The position numbers and the translations under genes were made by a program. A stretch of DNA of 5,347 nt from an uncultured Oscillospiraceae bacterium (GTDB taxonomy: Bacteria > Bacillota > Clostridia > Oscillospirales > Oscillospiraceae): NCBI GenBank assembly GCA_934615645.1, contig CAKTTR010000104.1, positions 1 to 5,347 on the forward strand. The letters are read 5' to 3'. The notes below the pieces were generated by a model. That model had not been told where the DNA came from and ran no database searches. It saw only the letters and a program-made list of their open reading frames with translations. Below, piece after piece: positions 4,239-5,347 of this stretch. The stretch's first letter is position 1, and each line of letters opens with the position of its first letter.

Positions 4239-5210
4239 ATGGAAAAGAAAATCAAACGGATCGGCGTTCTGACCAGCGGCGGCGACGCGCCGGGGATGAA
4301 TGCGGCAGTTCGCGCTGTCGTCCGCTCCTGCATGGACCGGGGGCTTGAGTGCATCGGCATCCGGCGGGGCTGGAGCGGCCTGATCAACGGGGATATCGAG
4401 CGGATGGACCCGCTGTCCGTCTCTCATATCATCGACCGGGGCGGCACGGTGCTCTATACAGCCCGCAGCGAGGAATTCCGCACCCCGGCAGGGCAGGAGA
4501 AGGCGTATAACAACTGCAAATTCTTCGGGCTGGACGGCGTGATCGCCATCGGCGGCGACGGCACGTTCCGTGGGGCCCGGGCGCTTTCGAAATTCGGCGT
4601 CAATGTCATCGGCATCCCGGCGACGATCGATAATGATATTGCCTGTACCCGCTATTGCATCGGCTTCGATACTGCGGCCAATACGGCCGTCTCCTGCATT
4701 GACCGCCTGCGTGATACGATGCAGTCCCATGAGCGCTGCTCTGTCGTGGAGGTCATGGGGCGCAATGCCGGGTATCTGGCCCTGGCCGTCGGCCTGGCCT
4801 CCGGTGCGACGGCGGTCTTGGTCCCTGAGCGGCCGACGAAGATCGACGATCTGGTCGAGACGATCCGGGAGGCCCGGCTGAACGGCCGCACCCATTATAT
4901 GATCGTCGTGGCCGAAGGCGTCGGCAATACGGCGGAGATCGTCCAGCAGATCAAGGAGAAGATGGGCATTGAGGTCCGCCTGACGGTCCTGGGCCATATC
5001 CAGCGCGGCGGCTCCCCGACGGTCCGCGACCGGCTGATCGCCACCCAGATGGGCTACCACGCCGTGGCCCTGCTGGCAGAGGGCAAGACGAACCGCATCG
5101 TCTGCTGCAAATCAGAGCAGATCCACGATGTGGACATGGACGAGGGCCTGGAGATGACAAAGCACATCGACCCGGACCAATTCCGCGTCCTGCGGGCCAT
5201 GACCCGCTGA
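4239..5210 (+). CDS. pfkA: ATP-dependent 6-phosphofructokinase
   Basis: This enzyme catalyses the committed glycolytic step, fructose 6-phosphate plus ATP to fructose 1,6-bisphosphate, in the cytosol, normally as a homotetramer. The 323 residues match the E. coli-type enzyme (320) with about four extra at the N-terminus. Motifs are intact: GGDAPGMN (14-21), GGDGTF (105-110, nucleotide/Mg site), TIDND (129-133, catalytic Asp131), VMGRNAGY (172-179) and LGHIQRGGSP (251-260, sugar-phosphate site). Gly108 matches the ATP-type residue, where pyrophosphate enzymes have Asp. Residue 128 is Ala, where E. coli has Gly and PPi enzymes have Lys. Arg76, Arg166, Arg175, Arg247 and Arg256 match the E. coli substrate and nucleotide arginines. 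Effector-site Arg25, Arg29 and Arg158 are kept, but other effector residues differ (see findings). AGGAGG (4225-4230) lies 8 nt before the ATG. It is transcribed alone, divergently from plsC, behind a long structured leader. Confidence 0.97.
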   Translation: MEKKIKRIGVLTSGGDAPGMNAAVRAVVRSCMDRGLECIGIRRGWSGLINGDIERMDPLSVSHIIDRGGTVLYTARSEEFRTPAGQEKAYNNCKFFGLDGVIAIGGDGTFRGARALSKFGVNVIGIPATIDNDIACTRYCIGFDTAANTAVSCIDRLRDTMQSHERCSVVEVMGRNAGYLALAVGLASGATAVLVPERPTKIDDLVETIREARLNGRTHYMIVVAEGVGNTAEIVQQIKEKMGIEVRLTVLGHIQRGGSPTVRDRLIATQMGYHAVALLAEGKTNRIVCCKSEQIHDVDMDEGLEMTKHIDPDQFRVLRAMTR

Positions 5211-5220
5211 ACAGGCCATC

Positions 5221-5283
5221 TTGACGGTGCTTTCACACGAAGCTCCGGCTCTACGATTTGTAGAGCTGGATTCAGACTGTCAA
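5221..5283 (+). terminator. Nested stem structure at the pfkA 3' end, probable terminator region
   Basis: Starting 10 nt after the pfkA stop, TTGACGGT (5221-5228) can pair with ACTGTCAA (5276-5283), 8 bp with one G-U. Inside it, TCCGGCTCTAC (5244-5254) pairs with GTAGAGCTGGA (5260-5270), 11 bp with one G-U and a 5-nt loop. No T-tract follows on the plus strand, so it is not a textbook intrinsic terminator. The inner core GGCTCTACGA resembles the terminator arm at 2424-2432. Confidence 0.45.
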
Positions 5284-5318
5284 AAAAGCCTCGCAGAGTT
5301 TGCGCCCGCAGGCGCAAA
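5282..5318 (-). terminator. Probable terminator of a leftward gene beyond the right edge
   Basis: On the minus strand, TTTGCGCC/GGCGCAAA (5299-5306 with 5311-5318, perfect 8 bp, 4-nt loop) is followed by CTCTGCGAGGC and then six T (5287-5282). An alternative stem, GCCT 5310-5313 with AGGC 5288-5291 (minus-strand reading), would end directly at the T-run. The T-run after these stems points to a leftward transcript converging on pfkA; its gene is outside the window. Positions 5319-5347 show nothing I can identify. Confidence 0.4.
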
Positions 5319-5347
5319 TAAAGTCAAAATTATTTTCTCCGGCGGCG

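Noticed and set aside
4082..4348. TTG-started reading frame within the pfkA leader running into pfkA in another frame
   Set aside because: No ribosome site is possible that close to the predicted transcript start, and it overlaps the structured leader and the real pfkA frame. A leader peptide is not supported.
4059..5060. 333-codon open frame antisense to pfkA
   Set aside because: It is a shadow of pfkA: the product is rich in Asp, Arg, His and Gly with no motif or plausible start context, as expected opposite GC-rich coding DNA. The pfkA frame has every family motif.
1..5347. Mobile elements, CRISPR arrays, tRNA genes, phage or defence systems
   Set aside because: No transposase, integrase, spaced direct repeats, tRNA-like fold or toxin/nuclease gene is visible. 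The XRE protein has membrane helices and its own terminator, and no toxin partner lies beside it.

Overview
The window is ordinary, gene-dense chromosomal DNA from a GC-rich Firmicute, most likely a Clostridia/Oscillospiraceae-type gut anaerobe. This is inferred from strong AGGAGG-type ribosome sites, sigma-A-like promoters with 17-bp spacers and frequent extended -10 TGn motifs, and a DegV/FakB-family protein and E. coli-type phosphofructokinase close to sequences known from that group. There is no mobile element, CRISPR array, tRNA or rRNA.

Layout. Positions 1-28 are the 3' part of a terminator for an upstream gene. Positions 81-1324 form a rightward two-gene operon: 5-formyltetrahydrofolate cyclo-ligase (fau), overlapping by ATGA with a three-helix membrane protein that has a PH-like soluble tail. 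A 15-bp stem at 1337-1374 separates this operon from a convergent leftward block. In that block, each of three genes has its own promoter: a DegV/FakB-type fatty-acid-binding protein (1395-2282), an XRE helix-turn-helix protein fused to four membrane helices (2462-3049), and a PlsC-type acyltransferase (3161-3952, best started at a GTG rather than an upstream TTG). Back-to-back promoters at 4003-4076 then drive plsC leftward and pfkA rightward. pfkA (4239-5210) has an unusually long leader of about 155 nt. A stem structure follows pfkA, and an apparent leftward terminator for a gene beyond the right edge lies at 5282-5318.

How the genes fit together. The leftward block has a lipid theme: FakB-type proteins carry fatty acids for activation, PlsC places an acyl chain on lysophosphatidate, and a membrane-embedded HTH regulator lies between them. 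fau (one-carbon metabolism) and pfkA (glycolysis) are housekeeping genes.

Best lead. The pfkA leader can fold into a compact three-way junction (closing stem 4090-4098/4160-4168). It also has competing local pairings and a small GC hairpin with a short T-run just before the ribosome site. This looks like a cis-regulatory RNA and matches no riboswitch class I can recognise. A second lead is that the PfkA catalytic residues are intact while several allosteric-site residues known from E. coli PfkA are replaced.
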